DNA of 64,000 nt from Thermoleophilia bacterium (lineage in GTDB: Bacteria; Actinomycetota; Thermoleophilia; RBG-16-64-13): assembly GCA_027493445.1 (NCBI GenBank), contig JAOSKU010000001.1, positions 3,545,845 to 3,609,844 of the forward strand, given 5' to 3'. How positions within the stretch are numbered: the first letter of the stretch is position 1; each line of letters starts with the position of its first letter. The notes below the pieces were generated by a model. The model was not told the DNA's origin. It saw only the letters and a list, made by a program, of their open reading frames with translations, and did not search any database. Of the stretch, positions 7,811 to 18,100 are shown one piece after another. Made by a program: the position numbers and the translations under genes.

Positions 7811-10237
7811 GCTCGGCCGCGACGGAGACCTACGCAGGCCGCCGCTCGAGGAGGTCGCCCTTGCTCGTCCGTAAGGCGGCCGTCCTGGGCGCCGGAGCTA
7901 TGGGGAGCGGCATCGCCGCCCATCTGGCCAACGCGGGTATCCCCTCGCTCCTGCTCGACATGGTCCCGGCCGAGATCACCGAGGACGAGCGGAAAAAGGG
8001 TCTCGATCTGTCCCATCCTCTGGTGCGGAACCGCCTGGCGCTCAAGGGCATCGAATCCGCCCGCAAAGGCCGCCTGCCCGGGTTCGCACACGAGAGCCGG
8101 GTTGACCTGGTCACCCCGGGGAACCTCGAGGACGATCTGGCCGCCCTGGCCGAGGTCGACTGGGTGGTGGAGGCGGTGGTCGAGCGGCTCGACGTCAAGA
8201 CCACCTTGTTGCGCGAGGTGGCCCGGCATCTTTCTTCGCGGGCGGTTCTCAGCACGAACACCTCCGGTCTCTCGGTGAACGCCATGGCGGCCGCCCTGCC
8301 CGAGTCCGTGCGCCCGCGTTTCTTCGGAACCCACTTCTTCAATCCGCCCCGGTACATGCGCCTTCTCGAGCTGGTTCCGGCCGCACAGACCGCTGAGGAG
8401 CCGCTGGCTGCTTTCCACGAGTTCGCCGAGCACCGGCTGGGCAAGGGCGTGGTGCGCGCCAAGGATACGCCCAACTTCGTGGCCAATCGCATCGGCGTCT
8501 TCGCTACGGTCTACGCCATGTGGGCCATGGAGACGCATGGGCTCACCGTGGAGGGGGTGGACGCCGTTACAGGCAAGGCGCTCGGCCGAGCACCGACGGC
8601 CACCTTCGGCACGGCTGATCTGGCCGGCCTGGACATCCTGGCCAACGCTGTGCGCACCCATTCCGAGGGTGCGCCTGACGACGAGCAGCACGACCTGGTG
8701 TGCCTGCCCGCGTGGGTGGCGTCCATGGCGGAGCGGGGCCTGGTGGGCAACAAGAGCGGGGGTGGCTTCTACACCGAGCGCCGCCAGAAGGTCATCGATC
8801 CCCAGACCCTCGAATACCGTCCCCGGCGCGACCCTGCCTACCCCAGCCTGGCGGAAGCGGCCCAGGCGCGCGAGGCCGGCGAGCGTGTCGCGCGGCTGAT
8901 CCAGGCCGGCGACGCCGCCGGACGATTCGCCTGGGACGTGACGGCGGCGACCTTGCTCTACGCGGCGCACCGTGTTCCCGAGATCGCGGAGGACATCGCC
9001 GACATCGATCGGGCCATGCGCTGGGGCTACGCCTGGGAGCTTGGTCCCTTCGAGCTGTGGGATGCCCTGGGGCTGCCCGCCACCCTGCGGCGCATGGCTG
9101 ACGAAGGGCGCCAGGTGCCCATGTGGGTGCGCGTGCTGGCCGGGTCGAACGCGCCCTCCTTCTACCTCCGTGAGAGGGGGGTCGTCCGAGCGTACGATCA
9201 CCCGGCTCGGGGGTACCGTCCCCCGCCCCCTCGTCCCCGGCAGATCGTGCTCTCCGATTTCAGGCGGGCGGGCCGGACCCTCCTGGAGAGCAAGGACGCT
9301 GCCCTGGTCGATCTGGGCGACGGGGTGGCCTGCCTGGAGTTCCGCACCAAAATGAACGTGGTGAGCGAAGGTGTGCTGACCTTCGTCAGGCAGGTGCTGG
9401 AACGGGGTGGGACCGGCTACCAGGCCCTCGTGATCGGGAACCAGGGACCCCTTTTTCTCAGCGGGCGCGGACCTGACGGCCATGTCTTCCCGTGCTGTCG
9501 CCCGTGATTGGGCCGGCATCGACGCGGTCCTCCGGGCCGCCCAGCAGGCCGCCATGGCCCTCAAGTACGCGCCGGTCCCGGTCGTGGGTGCTCCCTTCGG
9601 CCGGGTGCTGGGCGGTGGCCTGGAGGTCTGCCTGCACTGTCACCGGCTCCAGGCCGGGCTCGAGACCCAGATGGGCTTGGTGGAGGCCGGGGTGGGCTTG
9701 ATCCCGGGTGCGGGAGGGGTCAAGGAGTCCCTCTTGCGGGCGATGGCCGTGCCCGCCGCCGCGGCGGTGCCCTACCCGGCCGTGCTGCGCGCCTTCGAAG
9801 CTATCGCCGGCGCTCGGGTCAGCGGTTCGGCCTGGGAGGCCTTCGACCTGGGCTACCTGCGTTGGGGCGACGGGGTGACCATGAACCCCGACGCGCTTGT
9901 CCACGCGGCCAAGCAGGCCGCTCGGCAGCTGCTCGAGTGCGGCTGGCAGACCCCAGTCCCGGTGAAGGTGGCGGTCCTTGGTCGTGACGGCCTGGCCAAC
10001 CTGCGCGCCCGCCTTTACAACTTGTGGCAAGCAGGCTTCATCTCCGATCACGACCGAGTAGTGGCCGACCGGATCGCCTGGGTCATCTGCGGGGGGGAGG
10101 TCGACCCGGGCAGCGTAGTCGACGAGCAGTACCTGCTCGACCTGGAGCGGGCCGGCTTCATTGCGCTCTGTCACGAGCCGAAGACCATCGAGCGGATGCA
10201 GCACATGCTGAGAACGGGGAAACCGCTCCGGAATTGA
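7807..10237 (+). CDS. FadN/YusL-like 3-hydroxyacyl-CoA dehydrogenase/enoyl-CoA hydratase, one frame break
   Basis: The joined product is 809 residues, the normal size for FadN-type bifunctional beta-oxidation enzymes of Gram-positive bacteria. The N-terminal dehydrogenase has VLGAGAMGSGIA (about residue 23), NTSGLSVNA and GTHFFNPP; a second 3HCDH domain follows; the C-terminal crotonase domain holds the oxyanion-type segment RVLGGGLEVCLHC. The frame changes in the T run 9452-9456: the text GNQGPLF then SAGADLTAMSS is recovered when one T is removed. It overlaps the HMGL-like gene by ATGA and is followed by the thiolase after 64 bases, completing hydration, oxidation and thiolysis. Confidence 0.85.
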
Positions 10238-10301
10238 GAGCGCGGCCGGCGGTGGCCCGGCCTACGGGGGCAAGTGGGCGAGAGGAGGGAGGAGATCTTC
10301 G

Positions 10302-11486
10302 ATGAGAGAAGCCGTGATCGTGACAGCCGTCCGGACGCCGGTGGGCAAGGCATTCAAAGGTGCCTATAGGGCCGTCCGTCCCGACGATCTGGGCGCGGTC
10401 GCCATCCGCGGCGCTTTGGAGCGCACTGCCGGCCTCGATCCGGGCGAGATCGAGGAGGTGATCATGGGCTGCGCCTTCCCCGAGGCCGAGCAGGGGATGA
10501 ACATCGCGCGGCAGTCCGCCCTCCGGGCCGGGCTGCCGGAGTCGGTCCCAGGAGTAACCGTCAACCGCTTCTGCGCTTCGGGTCTGCAGGCCATCGCCTT
10601 CGCGGCCCAAATGGTGGCCGGAGGCATGGCCGAGGTCGTGCTGGCGGGGGGAGCGGAGTCGATGACCCGGGTCCCCGGGGGCGGGAACACGCCGATGGCC
10701 AATCTCGACCTGCTGGACACCTTGCCTGACGCCTACCTCAACATGGGGCTGACGGCCGAGAACGTGGCCGAGCGGTTCGGCGTGACCAGGGAGGACCAGG
10801 ATGCCTTTGCCGTGGAAAGCCACCAGCGGGCGCTGGTGGCTCAGGAGAATGCCAAGTTCGACCAGGAGCTGGTGCCGGTGCATGTCACCCGATACCGTCC
10901 GGCCGAGGGGGGCCTGGTGCAGCCCGAGGCCTTCGTCCACCGCGTGGACGAAGGCCCCCGCCCGGACACCAGCCTCGAGGGCCTCGCCACCCTGAAACCT
11001 GCCTTCCGGGCCGGGGGCAGCGTGACCGCCGGCAACTCCTCGCAGATGAGCGACGGGGCGGCCATGGCGGTGGTCATGAGCGGGGAGAAGGCCGTCTCCT
11101 TGGGCTTGGAACCTCTGGCCCGCCTCGCCTCGTTCGCGGCGGTGGGCGTGGATCCCGGGATCATGGGCATCGGCCCCGTGGCGGCTATCCCCAAGGCGTT
11201 GGGGCTGGCCGGGCTGTCCCTGGGGGACGTCGACCTCATCGAGCTCAACGAGGCCTTCGCCAGCCAGGCGCTCTGCGTCATGCGCCGCCTGGACCTCGAC
11301 CCCGCCCGGGTGAACGTCAACGGGGGGGCCATCGCCCTGGGCCACCCCCTGGGGTGCTCGGGGGCGAAGCTCACAGCTACCCTTCTCCATGAGATGATCC
11401 GCCGCGGGGACCGGTACGGCCTCGTGAGCATGTGCATCGCGGGCGGCATGGGCGCGGCCGGGCTATTCGAAAATCTCAGGCGGTAG
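10302..11486 (+). CDS. Acetyl-CoA C-acyltransferase (thiolase)
   Basis: The 394-residue thiolase would cleave 3-oxoacyl-CoA with CoA to acetyl-CoA and a shortened acyl-CoA. The nucleophilic Cys91 sits in NRFCASGLQA, His348 in GHPLGCSGA, and the second catalytic Cys378 in CIAGGMGA; all three are intact. The ATG at 10302 follows GGAGGGAGGAGAT. Position after the FadN-like gene gives the classic fadN-fadA order. Direction (degradation rather than synthesis) is inferred from the neighbours. Confidence 0.92.
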   Translation: MREAVIVTAVRTPVGKAFKGAYRAVRPDDLGAVAIRGALERTAGLDPGEIEEVIMGCAFPEAEQGMNIARQSALRAGLPESVPGVTVNRFCASGLQAIAFAAQMVAGGMAEVVLAGGAESMTRVPGGGNTPMANLDLLDTLPDAYLNMGLTAENVAERFGVTREDQDAFAVESHQRALVAQENAKFDQELVPVHVTRYRPAEGGLVQPEAFVHRVDEGPRPDTSLEGLATLKPAFRAGGSVTAGNSSQMSDGAAMAVVMSGEKAVSLGLEPLARLASFAAVGVDPGIMGIGPVAAIPKALGLAGLSLGDVDLIELNEAFASQALCVMRRLDLDPARVNVNGGAIALGHPLGCSGAKLTATLLHEMIRRGDRYGLVSMCIAGGMGAAGLFENLRR

Positions 11487-11515
11487 GCGGCGGCAACGGA
11501 GAGGTGAGGTCAGCA

Positions 11516-12274
11516 ATGCGTATCGCGGGTTCAAGCGTACTCATCACCGGGGGTGCCCACGGGCTCGGCCGGCGCTTCGCCCTTGACCTGGCTGCGGCCG
11601 GGGCGCGGGTGGGGGTGTGCGACCTCGACGAGGAAGGCCTCCGCGCGGTGGCCAAGGAGGCCTTGCGGGCCGGTTCCTCCCTGTGGAGCAAACGGGCCGA
11701 CGTCACCGACGAGGTTTCGGTCGAGGCGCTCTTCGCCGAATTCGTCGCCTACCACCAGGGCCTCGACGCGGCGGTGAACAACGCGGGTATCGCTCGCGAC
11801 GGTCTTTTGGTCAAGCAACGTGGGGGGAGGCTCGAGAAGCTCCCCCTGGCCGACTGGCAGCGCGTCATCGACGTCGATCTGACCGGCGTCTTTCTCTGCG
11901 GCCGCGAAGCCGCCTATCACATGGTCCAGCATGGATCAGGCGGCGTCATCGTGTCCCTCTCCTCGGTGGCTCGGGGAGGGGTGTACGGCCAGACCAGCTA
12001 CTCCGCCGCCAAGGCGGGGGTGGCCGCGATGACCGTGACCTGGGCGAAGGAGCTCGCCCGCTATGGGGTGCGGGCGGTGGCTCTGGCGCCAGGGTTCACC
12101 ACCACCGAGTTGACTTCGGCCCTGCGGGTGGATGTCCGGGAGCGCATCGTGACCCAGATACCGCTCGGTCGGGTAGCTGAACCCGCCGAGCAGAGCAGCG
12201 CTTTGCGCTTTGTCTTGGAAAACGACTACCTCACCGGGCGGGTGATCGAGGTGGACGGCGGTCTACGCGTGTGA
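11516..12274 (+). CDS. Short-chain dehydrogenase/reductase, FabG-like
   Basis: The 252-residue SDR has the cofactor motif TGGAHGLG (residues 10-17), an Asp after the second strand (CDLDE) typical of NAD preference, NNAGIARDG, the catalytic Ser in VSLSSVA and YSAAKAG with the Tyr-x3-Lys pair. The C-terminus VDGGLRV is typical of classical SDRs. It would interconvert a hydroxyacyl and oxoacyl derivative. It follows the thiolase by 29 bases and is probably the last gene of the catabolic operon. Confidence 0.88.
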   Translation: MRIAGSSVLITGGAHGLGRRFALDLAAAGARVGVCDLDEEGLRAVAKEALRAGSSLWSKRADVTDEVSVEALFAEFVAYHQGLDAAVNNAGIARDGLLVKQRGGRLEKLPLADWQRVIDVDLTGVFLCGREAAYHMVQHGSGGVIVSLSSVARGGVYGQTSYSAAKAGVAAMTVTWAKELARYGVRAVALAPGFTTTELTSALRVDVRERIVTQIPLGRVAEPAEQSSALRFVLENDYLTGRVIEVDGGLRV

Positions 12275-12365
12275 AGTTCGAGGGTCGATCGCCACTCGGC
12301 GGCGGGCGCGGCCTGCAGGCTCGGGTGGGCACGACCCCTTGTCAAGCTCAGTTTCTACTGTCATC

Positions 12366-12387
12366 ATCGTTGGTCGCATACGACGAT
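12366..12387. promoter_or_regulatory. Imperfect palindrome upstream of the MerR-TetR gene
   Basis: ATCGT (12366-12370) and ACGAT (12383-12387) form inverted arms with partly symmetrical sequence between them. It lies 40 bases before the regulator start and could be its autoregulatory site. A TTGTCA at 12339-12344 might be a -35 box, but no good -10 follows. Evidence is sequence symmetry only. Confidence 0.25.
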
Positions 12388-12427
12388 AACCTGTCGGCGA
12401 CCACGGGAAGGCTCCCGCGTGCGGGCG

Positions 12428-13353
12428 ATGACGATAACCGAGCTCGAGCAAGCATCGGACGTGCCGCGCAGCACGATCTACTACTACGTGCGCGAGGGTC
12501 TGATCCCCCCGCCCAGAAGGCGGCCGCCAGCCGGGCCCTGTACGCCGACGTCCACCTGGAGCTGCTTCAGGAGATCGATCGGTTGAAGCGGGAGGGCCTC
12601 CCTCTCGAGGTCATCAAGGCCAAGCTGGCCCCCAAGATCGAGTCCGGCCGGCACGCCGAGGTCGATCTGGTGGCCCAGCAGAGCGAGAAGACCCGCCGGA
12701 CAATCCTGGAGACGGCCGCCCGCCACTTCGCCCGTAAGGGCTACAAGCGTACCCGCATCGCCGATATCATCGAGGAAGTGGGCATTAGTCCTCCCGCCTT
12801 CTACGGCCACTTCCACAGCAAGCGTCAGCTGCTGGTCGAGTCCTTCCGCCTCTTCGTGGAGTGGTCGCGCGGCTTCCTGGAGCCGCAGCTGGAGAAAGAG
12901 CCCGACCTGGGCGTGCGCCTGCTGCGCCGGGTCTCCACCCACCTGGGGGTGCAGGCCGTCAGCCCCGATCATTTCTCCCTGGTCCGCTACGAGGCCCTGC
13001 AAGAGGGCGGGGAGATGCGCGAGGTGGCCCAGGGCACCTACCAGGACATGACCGGTGGCATCCTCAAGGACCTGGTTCGCCTTCGGGAGGAGGCGGAAAA
13101 CCCTCCCCCCGTGCCCGACGAGCTGGTGGCGTACAGTCTGGAGGGGGCTCTTGAGCATGTGGTCATGCGCACCGGCTGGGACCTCGAGTACTCGAACCGC
13201 GACGTCCTCTGGGTTCACCTGGTCATCTACTTGGCGGTGGAAGCCCTCTACACCGGGCGGCTGGACCTGAGCGCCGATCTTGCCCGCTACGCCGAGCTGG
13301 TGAACGAGATGGCGCGCAAGGCGCCTACCATCCCGCCCGACGCGCAGTCGTAG
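12428..13353 (+). CDS. Hybrid regulator: MerR-type winged helix fused to a TetR protein, one frame break
   Basis: From ATG 12428 the frame reads a MerR-like helix-turn-helix (TITELEQASDVPRSTIYYYV, then REGLIPPP). After a one-base loss near 12505-12514 it continues with ALYADVHLELLQEIDRLKR and LPLEVIKAKL, the usual MerR continuation. A complete TetR domain then starts at about residue 99 (TILETAARHFARKGY, TRIADIIEEVGIS, FYGHFHSKRQLL) with a helical ligand domain to residue 308. The two DNA-binding modules in one chain are unusual. It ends the + strand run and converges on the methyltransferase genes, so it may control the catabolic operon, the methyl-transfer genes or itself. Confidence 0.75.
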
Positions 13354-13453
13354 ACCGGGCCGGAGCTTCGCCGAAGGGCCGATCGGCCGGCCGAGCCGGC
13401 CGTGCGCTCTCTCGCAGAAGTCAGGGGCCCTTGGGCTCGGCCTCGGCGCTCAG

Positions 13454-14311
13454 CTACGCCCCGGCCGAGGCGCCTTCGGCCTGGCGGAAGGCCGAGATGA
13501 ACCTCATGGCGTAGTCGTCGCGGCCCAGGACCAAGTCGGCCGCCAGCGCCGCGAAGCGCACCTGGGCCGCATCCACGGTGGGGCACGTCAGCCCCGCTTC
13601 GATGGCCAGAGCTAGGTAGACGCCGTTCAACCACAGCCTGTTGGGCAGGCCATGTGAGATGTTGCTGGCCCCTTGGGTCTGGTTGACACCCAGCTCCCGC
13701 TTCACAAGGCGCACCGCCTCCAAGGTTCCCAGGCCGGCGTTGGTGTTCGCTCCCAGCGCCAGCGTCAGGCAGTCGATGATGATGTCTTCGCGGGGGATGC
13801 CCAGTGCGGCCGCTCGTTCCACGATGAGGTGGGCGATGGCCACTCGGGCGGCCGGGTCGGCCGGGATGCCCGTGTCGTCCAGGGTCAGACCGATCACCGG
13901 CACCCCGTGCTCCTTGACCAGGGGAAGGATCGTCTCGAGCGAGGCGGCCTCGCCTGTCACCGAGTTGATGATGGGCCGGCCGGGGCACACCTGCAGGGCC
14001 GCCTCGAGGGCCCGCACGTTGTGGCTGTCGAGGCACAGAGGCACGTCGACCGTGCCGGCCACGGCTTCGACCGCCCGGGGCAGCATAGCCACCTCGTCGA
14101 CACCGGTGATCATGACGTTGACATCGAGAATGTCGGCGCCCGCCGCCACCTGCCCGCGGGCCTCCTCGCGCACGACAGAGAGGTCGCCCTCGCGCAGCGA
14201 CGCGGCCAGCTTCTTCTTGCCCGTGGGGTTGATGCGCTCCCCGATGAGCACTGTAGGCAGGTCGTGCCCGATGATCACCTCGCCGGAGGCGCCGGCCACT
14301 CGAGTTTCCAT
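13454..14311 (-). CDS. Pterin-binding methyltransferase (AcsE/MtgA-like, methyltetrahydrofolate:corrinoid)
   Basis: The 285-residue TIM-barrel protein has the pterin-binding family blocks: LIGERINPTGKKKL near the N-terminus, ADILDVNV (about 59-66), PLCLDSHN (about 91-98), INSVTGE (about 114-120) and GASNISHGLP (about 214-223). It would move a methyl group between a corrinoid protein and tetrahydrofolate. It is the last gene of a three-gene minus-strand unit after the UroD-type methyltransferase and corrinoid protein, so the likely direction is substrate methyl to corrinoid to tetrahydrofolate. The downstream 100 bases to the convergent regulator are rich in GGCC palindromes. Confidence 0.85.
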   Translation of the reverse strand: METRVAGASGEVIIGHDLPTVLIGERINPTGKKKLAASLREGDLSVVREEARGQVAAGADILDVNVMITGVDEVAMLPRAVEAVAGTVDVPLCLDSHNVRALEAALQVCPGRPIINSVTGEAASLETILPLVKEHGVPVIGLTLDDTGIPADPAARVAIAHLIVERAAALGIPREDIIIDCLTLALGANTNAGLGTLEAVRLVKRELGVNQTQGASNISHGLPNRLWLNGVYLALAIEAGLTCPTVDAAQVRFAALAADLVLGRDDYAMRFISAFRQAEGASAGA

Positions 14312-14364
14312 GTACGATCCGTCTCCTTCTGTGTCTTTGCCTGGCGCGAGGTCTGATTCAGGCT

Positions 14365-15711
14365 TTAGTAGGCTCCGAAGTCCTTGGCCGCCTGCACCAT
14401 GGCCCTCAGGTTCTCGTGCTTGGCGTCGTCGGCGACTACGCCCACATCCAGGATGAAGCCCCCGCCGGGAGCCACCTTCTCGATGAGCCCTCGGCAGTAT
14501 GCGGTCACCTCTTGGGGCGTGGCCGTGTAGTAGAGCGAGGGCGACACGTTGCCCGCGATGCAGGCGATGCCGGCCAGGGCCTCCTTAGCCTTGGCCATGT
14601 CGGTCTGGTCGAAGTGCCACACGACCGAGGCTTTGGGTACGTCGCGTATCGCCTCGAGCCGCGACTCGTACTTGCCCTCGGCGAACAGGCGGGGGATGAA
14701 ACCCTCGGCCACCAGCCCGTCGATCAGCCTGCGCAGGCTGGGCCAGTAGAAGGTGCGGAACTGCTCGTCGCTCATGAAGCCGTCGGCGCCCTTGTGCAGC
14801 GGGATGAACACCAGGGGCACGGAACCGGAGGTGGCTCGGGCCGTGACCCATTTCACGCACAGGGGCACCAGCCGGTCGCAGGCCTCGAGCACCTTCTCGG
14901 GCTGGCGGAACATGTCAAAGATCATTTCCCGGGTGCCGCGCAGGGTGTCGCCCAGCAGGTCGAACGGCGCCTTAGTGGCCGCGCCGTCGTACAGCGGCAG
15001 GCCGGCTGCCATCAGGCGCCCGATGACCGGGAACATCTTCTCGCCCCAGGCGGCCGTCTCCTTGCCTATGGCGGCCAGCTTCTCGAAGGAGGCCAGCAGC
15101 TCCGGAGCCGCATACCCCAGCATGTTGGAGGGCGCGAAAGGCAGCTCCACGAGGTCGATGGGCGCCGGGAACTTGGCGAAGCCCTCGTAGGCCCCCGCTA
15201 CCCGGGGAAGGTATGTGCGCAACAAGAAATCCGTGGGGTCGTCGATCAGGGCGTCGTACTCGTCTTCCTTCATGAACTCGGCTTCGACGTACTGGTAGCC
15301 CTGGTGCTTCTCCAAGCCGTGGCCGGGCCAGATATAGCTCCGGTAGTCGAGGAGCTCGAACGCTCGGGCTGGGACCGCGTTGAAGATGGGCGGGATCTGG
15401 GCGTCGGCCTGCAGGTCCAAGTTGTAGTCGAGCCAGGCCTGGGCGGCCCGATCGTAGTCGTTCATGGCTTCGTACGGGCTGAGGCCGGCCCAGCTGGCGG
15501 GGTGGAAGCCCACGAAGGCGTAGACGGGCACGCGGTCGGGCGTCCTCTCGAGAGTGATGGCGTCGGTGAGCCGGGTGACGCGCGCCTTGTAGGCCGCCTC
15601 GGCCTCGGAGCTCTCGAACTCCAGGCCCTCGGGGTTCAGCCAGGCGTTCAGGCGGAACGCCTGCCTCTCGGCGGCGGAGAGCTCCTTCCAAGGTTTCTCT
15701 GTGGTTGCCAT
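14365..15711 (-). CDS. UroD-family corrinoid methyltransferase, noncanonical metal site
   Basis: The 448-residue protein belongs to the uroporphyrinogen decarboxylase/MtaA superfamily: PLYDGAATKAPFDLLGDTLRG, KGADGFMSDEQFRTFYWP and GNVSPSLYYTATPQEV are typical blocks. In MtaA-type enzymes zinc is held by a His-x-Cys pair and a later Cys; here the first position reads FAEGKYES (Glu345) and the later one LDVGVV (Asp422), so the usual thiol ligands are absent. It would demethylate a substrate onto, or remethylate from, the corrinoid protein encoded directly upstream. Its start abuts the corrinoid gene stop with no gap. Substrate is unknown. Confidence 0.8.
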   Translation of the reverse strand: MATTEKPWKELSAAERQAFRLNAWLNPEGLEFESSEAEAAYKARVTRLTDAITLERTPDRVPVYAFVGFHPASWAGLSPYEAMNDYDRAAQAWLDYNLDLQADAQIPPIFNAVPARAFELLDYRSYIWPGHGLEKHQGYQYVEAEFMKEDEYDALIDDPTDFLLRTYLPRVAGAYEGFAKFPAPIDLVELPFAPSNMLGYAAPELLASFEKLAAIGKETAAWGEKMFPVIGRLMAAGLPLYDGAATKAPFDLLGDTLRGTREMIFDMFRQPEKVLEACDRLVPLCVKWVTARATSGSVPLVFIPLHKGADGFMSDEQFRTFYWPSLRRLIDGLVAEGFIPRLFAEGKYESRLEAIRDVPKASVVWHFDQTDMAKAKEALAGIACIAGNVSPSLYYTATPQEVTAYCRGLIEKVAPGGGFILDVGVVADDAKHENLRAMVQAAKDFGAY

Positions 15712-16347
15712 CTAGTTCACCCCCACGACCTGCTTGGCGAATGTTACAGCCGCCATGGCGTCGTCGCCGTAAGCGTCGGCCCCCGTGAACTGCCGGACGG
15801 TCTCGTCCATGTGGCCGCCGCCGATGATGATCCTCACGTTGGAGCGCAATCCGGCTCCTTCCACGGCCGCCACGGTGCTTTTCATCGAGTCGAAGGCCAG
15901 GGTCAGGAAGCCGCTGAGCGCGAGAACCTGCGCGTCGTTCGCCTTGACGGCCTCCACGAACTTCTCTTCGGGAACATTGATGCCCAGGTCGGTCACCTCG
16001 AATCCGTTCACATCGAGGACGAAGGCAACGATGTCCTTGCCGATGTCGTGGATGTCGCCGCGCACCGTGCCGAGGATGACCTTCCCCAGCTTCTGGGCCG
16101 CGGGCGCCCCGGCGGCCATGCGCGGCTTCACGAGGGCGGCCACCTTCTTCAGAATCTCACCCGACATGACGAGCTCGGGAAGGAAGTACTCCCCCTCCTC
16201 GTAGCGCTCGCCCACGATGCCCATGGCTTCCTGGGACAGCCTCAGGATCTCGAGCGGGTCCTCGCCCCGGCCGAGCAGCTCCTCGGCTATTCGCAGGACT
16301 TCCTTCTCCTTCATGCCTACGAGTGCCTCGACCAGCTCGTGTGCCAT
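15712..16347 (-). CDS. Methyltransferase corrinoid protein (MtaC/MtbC type)
   Basis: The 211-residue protein has the N-terminal four-helix cap (EEGEYFLPELVMSGEILKK) and the cobalamin-binding Rossmann domain with GDIHDIGKDIV, whose His is the lower axial cobalt ligand, and IIIGGGHMDETV near the C-terminus. It carries the methyl group between substrate-specific and pterin methyltransferases. The ATG at 16347 follows GGAGAGGAG and was preferred to the longer upstream frame. It starts the minus-strand unit and its promoter must lie near the operator at 16438-16453. Confidence 0.92.
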   Translation of the reverse strand: MAHELVEALVGMKEKEVLRIAEELLGRGEDPLEILRLSQEAMGIVGERYEEGEYFLPELVMSGEILKKVAALVKPRMAAGAPAAQKLGKVILGTVRGDIHDIGKDIVAFVLDVNGFEVTDLGINVPEEKFVEAVKANDAQVLALSGFLTLAFDSMKSTVAAVEGAGLRSNVRIIIGGGHMDETVRQFTGADAYGDDAMAAVTFAKQVVGVN

Positions 16348-16427
16348 ACCGACGTCTCCTCTCCCCTCGCGGTCTGCGTGCCGCCGGGACCCGCCTCGGC
16401 CCCTGTACAGCATCGGTGAACAGGTAC

Positions 16428-16459
16428 TTGACAGATTTATCTATATAAAGATATCGTAC
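16428..16459 (+). promoter_or_regulatory. Promoter with GntR-type operator, site 1
   Basis: TTGACA (16428-16433) and TATCGT (16452-16457) are 18 bases apart. Between them lies TATCT-ATATAA-AGATA (16438-16453), a palindrome with 5-base arms. The 26 bases from 16434 match 22 of 26 bases at 22998-23023, next to the GntR gene. Binding would block the promoter for the ABC importer and might also govern the divergent corrinoid genes. It is strikingly AT-rich against the surrounding DNA. Confidence 0.6.
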
Positions 16460-16613
16460 AGGACGAGCCCCAGCCGGGGCAAGTGGCACGCGGGCGTCCC
16501 GCGTCGACGCCGCGATGGAGGGTCCACGCTTTGCGCGCCACGTCTGAGTCGGCGTCAAGTGTGGTCGACCGCGAGGGGCTCGGCAGGAGGTCCCAGTGAG
16601 AAGGGGGTTATCC

Positions 16614-18025
16614 ATGTCAAGTGTAAACGACGAGAAACGCGAAGACGAAGGGCTTGGGGGCGCTGTAGACGGCTCCGTGAGCCGGCGCCAGTTCCTGAAA
16701 TGGGTGGGCGCGACGGGCGCCGCGGTGAGCCTGGGTGGTGTCCTGGCCGGCTGCGGCGGTGACGAGGAGACCACGACCACCGCGGGCGGCACCGAGACCA
16801 CCGCACCGGGGGCGACCACCAGCGTCTCGGTGGGCGAGACCATGGGCCGCGAGATCAAGGTGGGTTGGGTGACCATGACCACCGGTGTACTGGCGAGCCT
16901 GAGCGAGCCCGACGACTTCCTCCTCGCGCAGGCCAAGACTGCCGTCGGGGAAGGGCTGGTCATCAACGGTACCAGGCACCCGGTGAGCTGGATAGTCAAA
17001 GATAGTCAGTCCGACTCCAACCGGGCGGCGGAGGTGGCGGGCGACCTCATCACCGGCGACCAGGTCGACCTCATGATGACCGGCATGACGCCCATTGTCT
17101 GCAACCCGGTCGCCGACCAGTGCGAGGCCAACGGTGTGCCGCTGATCTCGTACGGCGCCCCGTGGCAGGCGTGGTTCTTCGGCCGCGGTGGCGATCCGGC
17201 CGTGGGCTTCGACTGGACTTATCACTTCTTCTGGGGCGCCGAGGACATGATCGCGGTTTACACTAGCCTCTGGAACAAGGTGGAGACCAACAAGAAGGTG
17301 GGCGTCCTCTGGCCGAATGACCCCGACGGCCAGGCCATGGCCGACCCAACGAACGGATTCCCCCAGAGATGCAGAAGCAGGGCTTCACGATCGTCGACCC
17401 CGGCCGCTACACGAACGGCACCGAGGACTTCTCGAGCATCATCTCGCAGTTCAAGTCCGCGAACTGCGAGATCGTCACCGGGCTGATGATCGCCCCCGAC
17501 TTCCCGACCTTCTGGTCCCAGGCCCAGCAGCAGGGCTTCAAGCCCAAGATGGTGACCATGGGCAGGGCCATCCTGGTGCGCCCCGACATGGAGGCTGTGG
17601 GAGACACGGGCCAGGGTTTGTGCACCGAGGCGTGGTGGGCCTCCACCCACCCATTCACGTCGTCGTTGACCGGCTTCACCTGCCAGCAGCAGGCGGATGC
17701 CTGGGAGCAGGAGATGAACAAAGGGTACAACGCGTCGGTCGGCCTGACCGGCGCGGCTTTTGAGGTCGCGGTGGACGTGCTCAAGCGCACGCAGAACGTG
17801 GATGACCCGGCCTCGATCCGCGACCCCCTCAAGGCCACCAATCTGAACACCATCCTCGGTCCGATCGATTTCGCCGCCGGCCCGGTCCCGAACGTGGCCA
17901 AGACTCCCTTGGTGGGCGGTCAATGGCAGCACGGCACGAAGTGGCCCTGGGAAGTGGTCGTCGTGGATAACTCTCACTACCCGGAGATCCCCACGAGCGG
18001 CGAGCTGATCCCACTTGGTGGTTGA
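16614..18025 (+). CDS. ABC transporter substrate-binding lipoprotein (Peripla_BP_6 type), one frame break
   Basis: The joined product is 470 residues. It starts with a twin-arginine signal (SRRQFLKW, Arg24-Arg25) running into a lipobox LAGC with Cys47, then a Thr-rich tether. The type-I periplasmic fold follows (IKVGWVTMTTGVLA; GVLWPNDPDG; VTGLMIAPDFPTFWSQA). The protein should be exported folded and anchored outside the membrane. The frame breaks in the C run 17360-17364 (one C short). ATG 16614 has an AAGGGGG site. It opens the importer operon; the ligand is probably what the methyltransferases act on, but it cannot be read from sequence. Confidence 0.85.
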
Positions 18026-18100
18026 TCGGATCGAGCGGCCCGCAAGGGCGATAACCCCTCTGCGGACGGGGAGGCTGTCGGATCGAGGAGACCGGCGGCA

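Noticed and set aside
16348..16613. Cobalamin riboswitch in front of the corrinoid genes
   Set aside because: I looked for a B12-box-like conserved core here and at 23022-23074 and saw none; the leaders are short or unstructured by eye.
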